This document shows, piece after piece, positions 55,128-62,387 of a stretch of 64,000 nt of DNA. A program made the position numbers and the translations under genes. How positions within the stretch are numbered: the first letter of the stretch is position 1; each line of letters opens with the position of its first letter. The stretch is from Paenibacillus sp. JNUCC32. Lineage in GTDB: Bacteria; Bacillota; Bacilli; Paenibacillales; Paenibacillaceae. The notes under the pieces were generated by a model. It was given only the letters and a program-made list of their open reading frames with translations, was not told the origin of the DNA and ran no database searches. Location of the stretch: NCBI RefSeq assembly GCF_014863545.1, contig NZ_CP062260.1, positions 2,790,001-2,854,000 on the forward strand, given 5' to 3'.

Positions 55128-55730
55128 TTAACCCATGGTTTGAATAAGAATAGCTTCACTATAGTTCAATTCCAATTCATTACAGACCACGTTAACTTGA
55201 ATATGCTTGCTAGATTTTTCGAATTCATTCAACTCATTTTGACGTAATTCAAATGAAATTATTATCATATAATCCAGACCATTGGTAATTGCTGTTTCAA
55301 TGATGTGCTTGTCGTTAGAAGAGTTTCTGATGAACGAGTTTTTCCCTACTTGCACTGACAACTTTAACTGGGAAGGAGCAGTTAAAGTGATTAATGCTTT
55401 TGGATTCTTTTTTAATGCTTCTTGAGATAAAGTTCCATGGTAAAACAATATAAATCCATTAATTGACTTATATATTTCATCATCGTCAGTCTCAAGATCA
55501 ATAGACTTTGTCGATACGCTTAAATCAATTCTATCCATGATACCTATTATTTTTTTGTTTTGAATATTTAAAAGAATTATAAGTAAAAATGATCCAAAAC
55601 AAACTAAAAGTATAATCCAATTAAGGGATTCATTGAAAAAATAGCTTACTATTAGTGATACTATTGATGACAAACTAGCTATAAATATAAAGATAGGATT
55701 TTCGGATATTCTTCGAAACGAATCCATCAA
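55128..55730 (-). CDS. Cassette 4, second gene: membrane-anchored unknown protein
   Basis: The 200-residue protein has two N-terminal membrane helices (about residues 13-30 and 35-55) and a soluble C-terminal domain (residues 60-200). Its start overlaps the stop of the upstream gene by four bases (ATGA), so the two are coupled. No family recognised. Together they may form a two-part system; membrane effector plus cytosolic partner is a common defence layout, but this is a guess. Confidence 0.7.
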   Translation of the reverse strand: MMDSFRRISENPIFIFIASLSSIVSLIVSYFFNESLNWIILLVCFGSFLLIILLNIQNKKIIGIMDRIDLSVSTKSIDLETDDDEIYKSINGFILFYHGTLSQEALKKNPKALITLTAPSQLKLSVQVGKNSFIRNSSNDKHIIETAITNGLDYMIIISFELRQNELNEFEKSSKHIQVNVVCNELELNYSEAILIQTMG

Positions 55731-56461
55731 ATTTCCTCCAATCCTTCAGCCAAGTAATCTACTATTTTTTTCAATGCATATTCATCTACCCACTTATTCA
55801 GTAATACCCGGCCTTTAGAATTTAGTTTTATTAAAACACTATAATATTCAAATTTAACTTCGGTGATTTGTGCCTCATATAGATCTATACCTAAATCATT
55901 TATATTTTTTAAGAATCCATCTCGCAATTTAAATGTAATTTCCATTTTACTGGCGTTAATGTTTTCAAGCCTTGCATCTTGAAAATACGTAATCTCTTTA
56001 AAACTAAGATTATTTTCTTTTAACAATTGCTTGAAATATTCATTCGGTATATCAATAGGAAGCATTGCTTCGTTAATTTTTTTATAATCATAAATAGGTA
56101 TAATTTTCCTCAATAAATTAATATTTAGCACATTGGATATAAACAAAATTATCTTATACTCTCTAAAGTAGAGCAGCTCAATTTCTTCATCTACTACTTC
56201 TCCCTCACTTATATGCTTATATTGTTTTTCAGGATAATTATTAATGTATTCTATACCGCTCTTATCTTGCAGTTTTCGATACTTGATTAACAGACTATCA
56301 TAAAGCTTAGACTCCTTTGTTTCTATATCTGTTATGGAAATGTATTCTACGCTACTCATTTGGTTTTTATCAAAAAGTGCAGCTATTTCATGAAACGAAG
56401 TTAGACATCTGAAAATCATGAATTTCTTATACATGTTTATAAGATCATCTCCCTTTAGCAT
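55727..56461 (-). CDS. Cassette 4, first gene: unknown cytosolic protein
   Basis: The 244-residue protein starts MLKGDDLINMYKKFMIFRCL; an internal ATG at 56434 with AAGGGAG upstream is an alternative start. The body is mixed alpha/beta with no membrane helix or known motif. Four-base overlap with the following membrane-anchored gene makes a rare two-gene cassette. Confidence 0.68.
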   Translation of the reverse strand: MLKGDDLINMYKKFMIFRCLTSFHEIAALFDKNQMSSVEYISITDIETKESKLYDSLLIKYRKLQDKSGIEYINNYPEKQYKHISEGEVVDEEIELLYFREYKIILFISNVLNINLLRKIIPIYDYKKINEAMLPIDIPNEYFKQLLKENNLSFKEITYFQDARLENINASKMEITFKLRDGFLKNINDLGIDLYEAQITEVKFEYYSVLIKLNSKGRVLLNKWVDEYALKKIVDYLAEGLEEI

Positions 56462-56646
56462 TATTGATCTTTTCTATACTTCTTTGTTATCATATCAAAA
56501 TCGATAGCTTAAACACGCCATCAAATAATGAAGAATTAATTTTTGATTCTTTCTTGATTAATTTAGAATCCACTTCTCTGTTCTCTTTCCAAAAGTAAGC
56601 ACTCATCAGTTTTAAATTTGTATTACAGTTTTCTTTCAGAAGTTGC

Positions 56647-56769
56647 GCTTAACGTTCTTGTGTTCATGACGTCCGACGTAGTCGGATGTGTCTGCTGAGT
56701 TGCCTCTCTGAATTCCTTCTCGCAGACCAAGGCTCCGTTAGGAGCCGCAGCTTGAATATTATGTTATCT
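56647..56769 (-). repeat. attC3
   Basis: Left core GCTTAAC, GTGTTCATGACG box, inner TCCGACGTAGTCGGA stem, GGCTCCGTTAGGAGCC hairpin, right arm AGCTTGAATATTAT and core GTTATCT, equal to the left core of attC2. Confidence 0.88.
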
Positions 56770-56793
56770 GAAGTTACTCCCGCTGTGATTAAC

Positions 56794-57561
56794 TTACTCG
56801 CTGACTTTATCTTTGATTACGTTTTTCACTATACGATCTAGATCTCTCCAGCATTCGTTAATTTCCTTTATAACAACTGTTATCTCACTATCTTGTTGAG
56901 TATGTCCTAATTGATTTCGGAGCCAAGTAAATCTTGTTTCTAATTCATCACTTCTTGTTTCAATTCCATCTCTCTTCACCATTCTTGTAGATTGTCTCTG
57001 ATTAAATTCTTCATTAGGGTAATTTGAGATAATATAAGAATCTACATCCTTCTGTTTCTTTGCATCTATCATCACTATTAACAAGCTATACAAAAACATG
57101 AATTTACCCAAATTATCATTATGGTTCATTGATTGTTTATACAGGGTGTAATAGATATGATTCGTTTTTTCGTTTTTAGTTAGTTCAACAAACTCATCAA
57201 TCTCTTCCTGTCCAAAATCAGATAGTGTACTAAACCTTCCTTGCATCCTAGCAACAATAGTTGAATTTGGTTTAATATTTTCTTTAAAAATGTAAGGATC
57301 GTTAATTTGACTTCCTTTCACATAAACTAAGCTATTGATAATCTGCTTCACCTTATGGTTACCTAGCTCTTCGGCTTGATCGTATTCAATAGTTTCTTTA
57401 AAATAAACTGTTATTCTAACAATACCACTTTTAGGTTGATCTCCTTCAGTTGAAAGTTGCGTTTTAACCGCAGTGATTTCTCCTTGATCAAAATTAACAA
57501 CTATTTCTTTATCAACAAAAGCTGTAGTTGAAGTACAAAGATATTCAATATATTTGGACAT
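56794..57561 (-). CDS. Cassette 3: protein with RNx3H HEPN-type motif
   Basis: The protein has about 255 residues: a beta-rich N-terminal half and a helical C-terminal half with TWLRNQLGHTQQDSEI near residue 222, an RN-x3-H motif like that of HEPN domains; the arrangement is like the Apea-like protein of cassette 8. I start at ATG 57561 (GAGAGTG upstream). Cassette bounded by identical AGATAAC cores. Confidence 0.68.
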   Translation of the reverse strand: MSKYIEYLCTSTTAFVDKEIVVNFDQGEITAVKTQLSTEGDQPKSGIVRITVYFKETIEYDQAEELGNHKVKQIINSLVYVKGSQINDPYIFKENIKPNSTIVARMQGRFSTLSDFGQEEIDEFVELTKNEKTNHIYYTLYKQSMNHNDNLGKFMFLYSLLIVMIDAKKQKDVDSYIISNYPNEEFNQRQSTRMVKRDGIETRSDELETRFTWLRNQLGHTQQDSEITVVIKEINECWRDLDRIVKNVIKDKVSE

Positions 57562-57600
57562 ACAAATCACTCTCTTTCTTTATATCCTTTAAGTAATTTC

Positions 57601-57770
57601 AGATAACGTTCCCGTATCCACGACGTCCCACCGACTTAAGGCTCCGTAAGGAGCCGCCGCGATGCGGTTAGTCGGTGCGGATGTGTCCGCCTGATTCTGC
57701 TCCCCTGCCAATTCCCGTCGGGCGGACCGAAGGAGCCGTAAGGCTCCGAAGCGTGGATATGATGTTATAG
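57601..57770 (-). repeat. attC2
   Basis: Left core AGATAAC, GTATCCACGACG box, inner CCACCGACTTAAGG / GGTTAGTCGGTG stem, GGAGCCGTAAGGCTCC hairpin, right arm AGCGTGGATATGAT and core GTTATAG, equal to the left core of attC1. Confidence 0.9.
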
Positions 57771-57791
57771 GATGTTCGGGCCTTCCTCGAG

Positions 57792-58331
57792 TCACTTAAA
57801 ATGTTCACTTTCGTTCCTTTTTAATATTTCATATGCAATATTTAGGATAGTCTTATCACGCAGAATCATGAACTTTGTTGAATAATCATTACAGTTTATC
57901 AATGACTCATTCATCAATTCCATTGCCCTATCTAAAGTCATCCAATTAACCACCATTCCAAGTTGCTTTTCGCTTTCGCTAAGTTTTACAGCGCTGACTC
58001 TTCTCCTTGCATATGCTATCCAACAATAGGATAATTGCATAAAATCATTTTTCTTCTTATGTTCTTCAATATATCCCAGTTCATGGAATACTTTAGCTTC
58101 ATATCCAGTCTCTTCTCTAATCTCTCTTAAAAATGATTGATCTATTGTTTCTTTTTCTTCGATTCCTCCACCTGGCAATTTGTATAGATTAATTTCTGAC
58201 ATATACATCATAGCTGCATTCATCTCTTCATCAATTAGGACACCTCTTGAAGCATATCGTGATACCGACTCAATCAATTCAGGAGTTCCACCGAAAATAT
58301 CACTATCAGTAATTCTTCTAATTAATTTCAT
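57792..58331 (-). CDS. Cassette 2: NUDIX hydrolase
   Basis: This 179-residue NUDIX protein has the Nudix box GGGIEEKETIDQSFLREIRE then ETGY (about residues 55-77). I start at ATG 58331 (AAAGGA upstream); the longer frame to 58457 goes into attC1. Cleaves nucleoside diphosphate derivatives; substrate unknown. Bounded by identical CTATAAC cores. Confidence 0.9.
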   Translation of the reverse strand: MKLIRRITDSDIFGGTPELIESVSRYASRGVLIDEEMNAAMMYMSEINLYKLPGGGIEEKETIDQSFLREIREETGYEAKVFHELGYIEEHKKKNDFMQLSYCWIAYARRRVSAVKLSESEKQLGMVVNWMTLDRAMELMNESLINCNDYSTKFMILRDKTILNIAYEILKRNESEHFK

Positions 58332-58426
58332 CAGATCAATCCTTTTATTCGATGTCTCTATTCGAGCATTACAAAGATCACCAGTTGCCTGGCTCAGTTT
58401 GTTTATATATGTTTTGCCCAAATTTC

Positions 58427-58595
58427 CTATAACGTTCCCGTATTCACGACGTCCCACCGACTTAAGGCCCCCCAGGGTCTGCGGCCGCGATGCGGTTAGT
58501 CGGTGCGGATGTGTCCGCTGAATCTACTCCTCTGCCGATCACATCTCACTGACCGAGGAGCCACCAGGCTCCGATGCGTGAATATTATGTTACAT
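58427..58595 (-). repeat. attC1 (first site from the integrase)
   Basis: Left core CTATAAC, GTATTCACGACG box, inner CCACCGACTTAAGG / GGTTAGTCGGTG stem, right arm TGCGTGAATATTAT and core GTTACAT, equal to the core ATGTAAC of the attI-like site. Confidence 0.9.
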
Positions 58596-58615
58596 GATGT
58601 CAGTGCCCTCTCGAA

Positions 58616-59149
58616 TTAGCCCACAAAATTATCTTTAATTAATTTCATTTCGATATTATTCCATGTGCGTCCTGCTTTATCTTGATATACATTCTCCTTA
58701 CGATTCATCTTCTCAAAACCAATATTCTCGTAACATCTAATTGCCGATATATTAAAATCAAATACGTTTAAATTTATTGCCTTTAATCTGAATTGTTCAA
58801 ATCCAATCTTTACAATTTCCTTTAATGCCTTGCTTCCAATTCCTCTTCCTCGATTTTGCGTTTCACCAATTAAAAATCTTCCAATTACAGCCTCTTCAAG
58901 ATCTTTATTAAACCTGCAAAGTTGTATTGTGCCAACAAATTGCTTTGCCTCTTTGATCCTATATATAAAAACATCCGATTCAATCGTATTTATTCCTTTA
59001 CTGTAATGTGCTTTCAATTGTTCTATGGTTAATGGATAGGAATAAGTTAAACCTGCCCATTGTACGATGAAATCTTCATCTTTTTGATTTATCCATTCTA
59101 TGATCGTTGTAAAATCTTGTTCTGATAATGCTTCTAAATAAACCTTCAT
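58616..59149 (-). CDS. Cassette 1: GNAT acetyltransferase (RimJ/RimL type)
   Basis: The 177-residue protein starts MKVYLEALSEQDFTTIIEWI at ATG 59149 with GGAGGATC upstream. The acetyl-CoA loop is NRGRGIGSKALKEIVKI and the end NISAIRCYENIGFEKMNRKE, as in protein or small-molecule N-acetyltransferases. As the cassette nearest the attI-like site it should be the latest arrival and, in known integrons, the best expressed. Its two boundary cores match 7/7 (ATGTAAC). Confidence 0.92.
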   Translation of the reverse strand: MKVYLEALSEQDFTTIIEWINQKDEDFIVQWAGLTYSYPLTIEQLKAHYSKGINTIESDVFIYRIKEAKQFVGTIQLCRFNKDLEEAVIGRFLIGETQNRGRGIGSKALKEIVKIGFEQFRLKAINLNVFDFNISAIRCYENIGFEKMNRKENVYQDKAGRTWNNIEMKLIKDNFVG

Positions 59150-59183
59150 TGAATGATCCTCCAAAATAAACAGCATTGATTTC

Positions 59184-59249
59184 ATGTAACGTCTTTTTCA
59201 CGAACTTCGCAAAAATATCATCTCTTGAGGTGTTTACGAAGTTCGTGAA
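59184..59249 (-). other. attI-like primary recombination site
   Basis: On the coding (minus) strand CGAAGTTCGTGAA, a spacer AAAGAC, then the core GTTACAT. This box-spacer-core order equals the L'-R' half of the attC sites (CGTGAATA, spacer CAAGAAC, GTT core). A second perfect copy of the 13-base TTCACGAACTTCG lies inverted at 59237-59249 versus 59197-59209. There is no opposing core, so it is a single, non-attC site between cassette 1 and the recombinase gene, where attI should be. Confidence 0.72.
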
Positions 59250-59269
59250 CACTCCTTCACCAACCATGT

Positions 59270-59986
59270 TTACGATTTTTCTCCCTGAATCTCCACTTCC
59301 AATTGATCTAACGGACTTTTAATCCTTCTTATGTCCTTCACACTCACATGTGTGTACCTTTCGGTGGTGCGTACACTTTGATGACCGAGCAACTCTTGAA
59401 TGAAGCGAATGTCAATTCCACCTTCCAACAGGTGGGTAGCGAATGAATGGCGTAAGGCGTGAATACTAACCTTTTTCTGGATTCCAGAGGCAGTACGTGC
59501 TTGTTCGAACACTTTTTGAACCGTTCGTTCCGTTATATGGCGCTCTGGGTGTTGACCTGGGAACATCCATTTCTCGGACTTTTCTTGTTGTAAATACGGT
59601 TGAACAATATCCATAGCTGTATCGGATAATAGCGTAAGACGATCCTTTCGACCTTTTCCTTGAGAAACTCGAAGCGTTTTTCGCTCGAAGTCAATGTCTT
59701 GAGTTTTCAACCGGACCACTTCACCTACCCGTAATCCTGAGGAATAGGTAAGGTATAGGATCGCACGATGTTTTAAATTATCGAGTGCTTTTAAGATCAA
59801 CATCACTTCTTTCATCGATAACACATTCGGCAACTTCTTTTCTTTCTTAGGGCGAACATAAGAGACTGATTCCTCATGCAATAGTACTTTTTGAGCATAG
59901 AATTTGATCGCGCTGAGCGCTTGATTAACATAGGAATGGGAACATTTCCTATGAAGTAAGTACAAGGAATAACTCTGAATGTACAA
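59270..59986 (-). CDS. Tyrosine recombinase of the cassette array, N-terminally short
   Basis: The 238 residues start at a TTG with no ribosome binding site; an in-frame TAA closes the frame about 15 codons upstream. Catalytic residues are all present: Arg in SSGLRVGEV (86), Lys in QGKGRKDR (111), HALRH (176-180), LLGH (202) and Tyr in TERYTHV (211). The end RRIKSPLDQL is close to the RSPLDAL of integron integrases. The extra IntI helix between the Lys region and HxxR is absent, as in Xer-type relatives. Only the last helices of the core-binding domain remain, about 60-90 residues short of a full recombinase. It probably moved the cassettes; whether it still works is open. It points toward the array, unlike the usual divergent intI. 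Confidence 0.85.
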   Translation of the reverse strand: MYIQSYSLYLLHRKCSHSYVNQALSAIKFYAQKVLLHEESVSYVRPKKEKKLPNVLSMKEVMLILKALDNLKHRAILYLTYSSGLRVGEVVRLKTQDIDFERKTLRVSQGKGRKDRLTLLSDTAMDIVQPYLQQEKSEKWMFPGQHPERHITERTVQKVFEQARTASGIQKKVSIHALRHSFATHLLEGGIDIRFIQELLGHQSVRTTERYTHVSVKDIRRIKSPLDQLEVEIQGEKS

Positions 59987-60072
59987 AAGTGTGAAATCGA
60001 TGGACTTGACTACAATAAGCTTTTATCTCACATTTCCACCCTCCCATTATAGCAGTAACCTAATTATTGGAA

Positions 60073-60115
60073 AGCAAAAAGAGCTTACAGTCGCCGCAAT
60101 CGACGTTGTAAGCTC
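60073..60115 (-). terminator. Minus-strand terminator upstream of the recombinase gene
   Basis: On the minus strand GAGCTTACA, a structured loop with GTCG/CGAC, TGTAAGCTC, then TTTTTGC. It insulates the recombinase from the right; the rest of 59987-60188 holds no gene and no trace of the missing N-terminal part. Confidence 0.7.
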
Positions 60116-60188
60116 CCGATCATTAACGTCTCCCCGTCGAGAATAGGATGCGTTACTCTTTTTATTAACTTCTAATCAGGAGGAATAT

Positions 60189-60248
60189 TTGTCCATTCCA
60201 TCGAAATACAATGAACTAACGGAAATGGATAGAAAGCGATGTGTATGA
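60189..60248 (+). CDS. Leader ORF coupled to the MraY-like gene
   Basis: A 19-codon ORF begins at TTG 60189 with AGGAGG five bases upstream and ends at TGA 60246-60248, one base before the ATG at 60250 of the next gene (sequence TGAGATG). The next gene has no ribosome binding site of its own, so it is probably translated by re-initiation. Confidence 0.45.
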   Translation: MSIPSKYNELTEMDRKRCV

Positions 60249-61200
60249 GATGAATGGAATTCTGGGTGTATCCGGACTATCGTTCTTGCTGGTGACGCTA
60301 TTTACGCCGCTGCTCATCTGGGGTTTGCGCACCTTAAAGCTAACGCAGCCGATCCGGACCGAGCTGCCTCCCGATCATCAGGCCAAACGCGGGACACCGT
60401 TGATGGCTGGCCTTATTTTGTTGATTGGCATTGGGATGTCGCTGCAGTTTCAGCCTACGCCGCTGACCGTTTTTTTATGTTCCACCTTTCTTCTGTTCAG
60501 CTCGATCGGGTTTATGGACGACTTCAAAAAAGCAGCGTGGCAGGACCCGTCCGGAATATCCGGCCGAACGAAGCTTGTGCTTCAGTTCCTGTTTACCGGG
60601 GCATTATTGTATGTCCTGTTCCAGTCCTTCTCCCTGACTAGTGATATCGCGCTTTTCAACGGGTTCCAGCTTCACCTGCCGATCAGCGTCTACATTATCA
60701 TCATGCTGCTGTTCATTGTAGGCTCGGCGAATGCCATCAACTTTACCGATGGTTTGGACGGACTGTTGATCAATGTGGCCATTCCGACCTACTTTTTCTT
60801 CTTCCTGATCTCCGATAAACCGGAGGTTCAGATGTTCTCGCTGGTCATGATCGGCTGTCTGCTGGGCTTGCTGCTCTACAACATTCATCCGGCCCGGGCT
60901 TTTATGGGTGATACGGGATCCCTCGCTATCGGCGGCTCCCTTTCATTCCTGGCGGTGATCGAGAAGGTCGAAATTCTGATTCCGCTGCTGTTCCTGATCT
61001 ATTTGGCGGAGCAGCTTTCGGTTATCCTGCAGGTATGGTATTACAAACGGACCAAGCTGCGCCTGTTCCGGATGGCCCCGATCCATTTCCACTTCAGTCT
61101 CAAGTACGGCTGGAGCGAGAATAAAATCGTGATGATCTTCGGTTTTGTCTCCTGGTTTATGGCTCTGCTCTGTTGGGTGCTGGCAAAATACGTCATGTGA
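60241..61200 (+). CDS. MraY-like phospho-N-acetylmuramoyl-pentapeptide transferase paralog
   Basis: This membrane protein of about 316-319 residues has ten hydrophobic segments. MraY motifs are clear: LFSSIGFMDDFKKAA (Asp-Asp), NAINFTDGLDGL, FMGDTGSLAIGG and PIHFHFSLKYGWSENKIV, though the usual HHHFE is HFHFS. It transfers a sugar phosphate from a UDP precursor to undecaprenyl phosphate at the inner face of the membrane. Being outside the cell-wall (dcw) cluster, it is probably a second copy. Start is GTG 60241 or ATG 60250; translation seems coupled to a leader ORF. Terminator at 61228-61269. Confidence 0.9.
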   Translation: MYEMNGILGVSGLSFLLVTLFTPLLIWGLRTLKLTQPIRTELPPDHQAKRGTPLMAGLILLIGIGMSLQFQPTPLTVFLCSTFLLFSSIGFMDDFKKAAWQDPSGISGRTKLVLQFLFTGALLYVLFQSFSLTSDIALFNGFQLHLPISVYIIIMLLFIVGSANAINFTDGLDGLLINVAIPTYFFFFLISDKPEVQMFSLVMIGCLLGLLLYNIHPARAFMGDTGSLAIGGSLSFLAVIEKVEILIPLLFLIYLAEQLSVILQVWYYKRTKLRLFRMAPIHFHFSLKYGWSENKIVMIFGFVSWFMALLCWVLAKYVM

Positions 61201-61227
61201 ACCATTCCGATGGACAAGCCAAGCAAG

Positions 61228-61269
61228 AGCCTCCTGGTAGATGCCTCGAACTCTGCCAGAAGGCTTTTT
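61228..61269 (+). terminator. Terminator after the MraY-like gene
   Basis: AGCCTCCTGGTAGA / TCTGCCAGAAGGCT, two mismatches, followed by TTTTTA. Confidence 0.75.
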
Positions 61270-61291
61270 ACATATTGAAACCCAACGCTGA

Positions 61292-62236
61292 TTAGGATTT
61301 AGACATCGTGATCTCTTCAAGCTCTTTCTTCAGGCTGTTTAGCGTGGACGCGCGTTCTTCGTCATTCTGGACATCACAAAGCAGCTGCTCCATGAACTCC
61401 CAGATATCCTCCAATTTACGTCTGCCTTGATAAAACGTCAGCGCCTCGCTGTTCATCACGTAATCGCTATGCGTTTCTTTATAAATCCTCATAAATGATT
61501 CGAAATAGGGTTCATCGACAAAAAACATCATATCGGCTTCGACCGGCGCCAGCTTCAGCCCCTCCCAGTCAATCAATATCAATTGCTGACCATCCGACAT
61601 CAGATTCCAGGCATGCACGTCCGTGTGGCACAGTGCCAGGCGAAGATCGCGTTTCTTCAACGCTTCGGACAGCGCTTCCACATCAAGCATCAAACCCTTC
61701 AAGCTGTCGATATGGGGATTCACGACTTCACCGATGTCAACCGGCTTCTTCGTATCCAGAGCCTCCCTTAGCTGACCAAGAAAAGGCACCGTAAAGCTTT
61801 CCGTCATGGCACTTGTCACCAGCGGAAAATCCTCCCCGTAACGATGGAGCTCAGCGATGATCTCTGCCAGTTGTCTCACTTGATTCTCCGTCAGCTTGCG
61901 GTCTGCGATCGTGTCCCCGTCGATATATTCATACAACAAATAAATGCCTTCGTTATCCTTGCATCGATAACGTCGGTCTGTCGTCAGCATCGGCACCGGA
62001 ATGCTGCCCTTTAATCGACTATGCTCCTCAAGCCACAGCAGGATCGGAACATATTCGTCAATCAGCGCAGTCCATTTGGGCGTGGAGGCCCGGCTTTTCT
62101 CATAAACTTTCAGGAAATAGTCCTGTGCGCCGTTACTCACTTTGTAAGCAAGCGCAGCCCAACCGCCCTGCTGGGGTACAATAACGGGATGAGCCAAACC
62201 GTAATATTCCTTCAAAATGCCCTGTAGTCGGTCCAT
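61292..62236 (-). CDS. Aminoglycoside-phosphotransferase-family kinase (APH(9)-like)
   Basis: This 314-residue APH-fold kinase has the N-lobe YFLKVYEKSR, the catalytic loop LCHTDVHAWNLM and LILIDWEGLKLAPVEADMMF. The HTDVHAWNL form is close to spectinomycin phosphotransferase (APH(9)). I start at ATG 62236 behind AGGAGG. Chromosomal relatives occur in many Bacillota; resistance would need a test. Confidence 0.88.
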   Translation of the reverse strand: MDRLQGILKEYYGLAHPVIVPQQGGWAALAYKVSNGAQDYFLKVYEKSRASTPKWTALIDEYVPILLWLEEHSRLKGSIPVPMLTTDRRYRCKDNEGIYLLYEYIDGDTIADRKLTENQVRQLAEIIAELHRYGEDFPLVTSAMTESFTVPFLGQLREALDTKKPVDIGEVVNPHIDSLKGLMLDVEALSEALKKRDLRLALCHTDVHAWNLMSDGQQLILIDWEGLKLAPVEADMMFFVDEPYFESFMRIYKETHSDYVMNSEALTFYQGRRKLEDIWEFMEQLLCDVQNDEERASTLNSLKKELEEITMSKS

Positions 62237-62335
62237 GTTTCCTCCTATCCATGCACTTACCATGCCTCATAATCTCTTTGATATATCATAACGGTAAGAA
62301 GATATGACATAAAGTCCATCATTCATTTTAATTAA

Positions 62336-62373
62336 AAAAACAAGGATGCTCTTCTAGCATCCTTGTTTTCACT
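62336..62373. terminator. Bidirectional terminator between DUF1904 gene and the kinase
   Basis: A perfect AACAAGGATGCT / AGCATCCTTGTT stem with loop CTTCT, A-run on the left and TTTTC on the right. Confidence 0.85.
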
Positions 62374-62387
62374 CATCATATCTTATT

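Noticed and set aside
27844..58595. CRISPR array
   Set aside because: Repeats are long, palindromic and diverged, and the intervals are whole genes of varied size, not short spacers.
27844..58595. Insertion sequences or MITEs as explanation for the repeats
   Set aside because: No transposase, no target duplications, and core bases match across genes rather than within each repeat.
59076..59267. 63-codon minus-strand ORF across the attI-like site
   Set aside because: Translation of the inverted repeat; the GNAT gene with a strong binding site overlaps it.
60241..61200. Housekeeping mraY of the cell-wall cluster
   Set aside because: No murF, murD or ftsW neighbours and an altered HHHFE motif; more likely a second copy.
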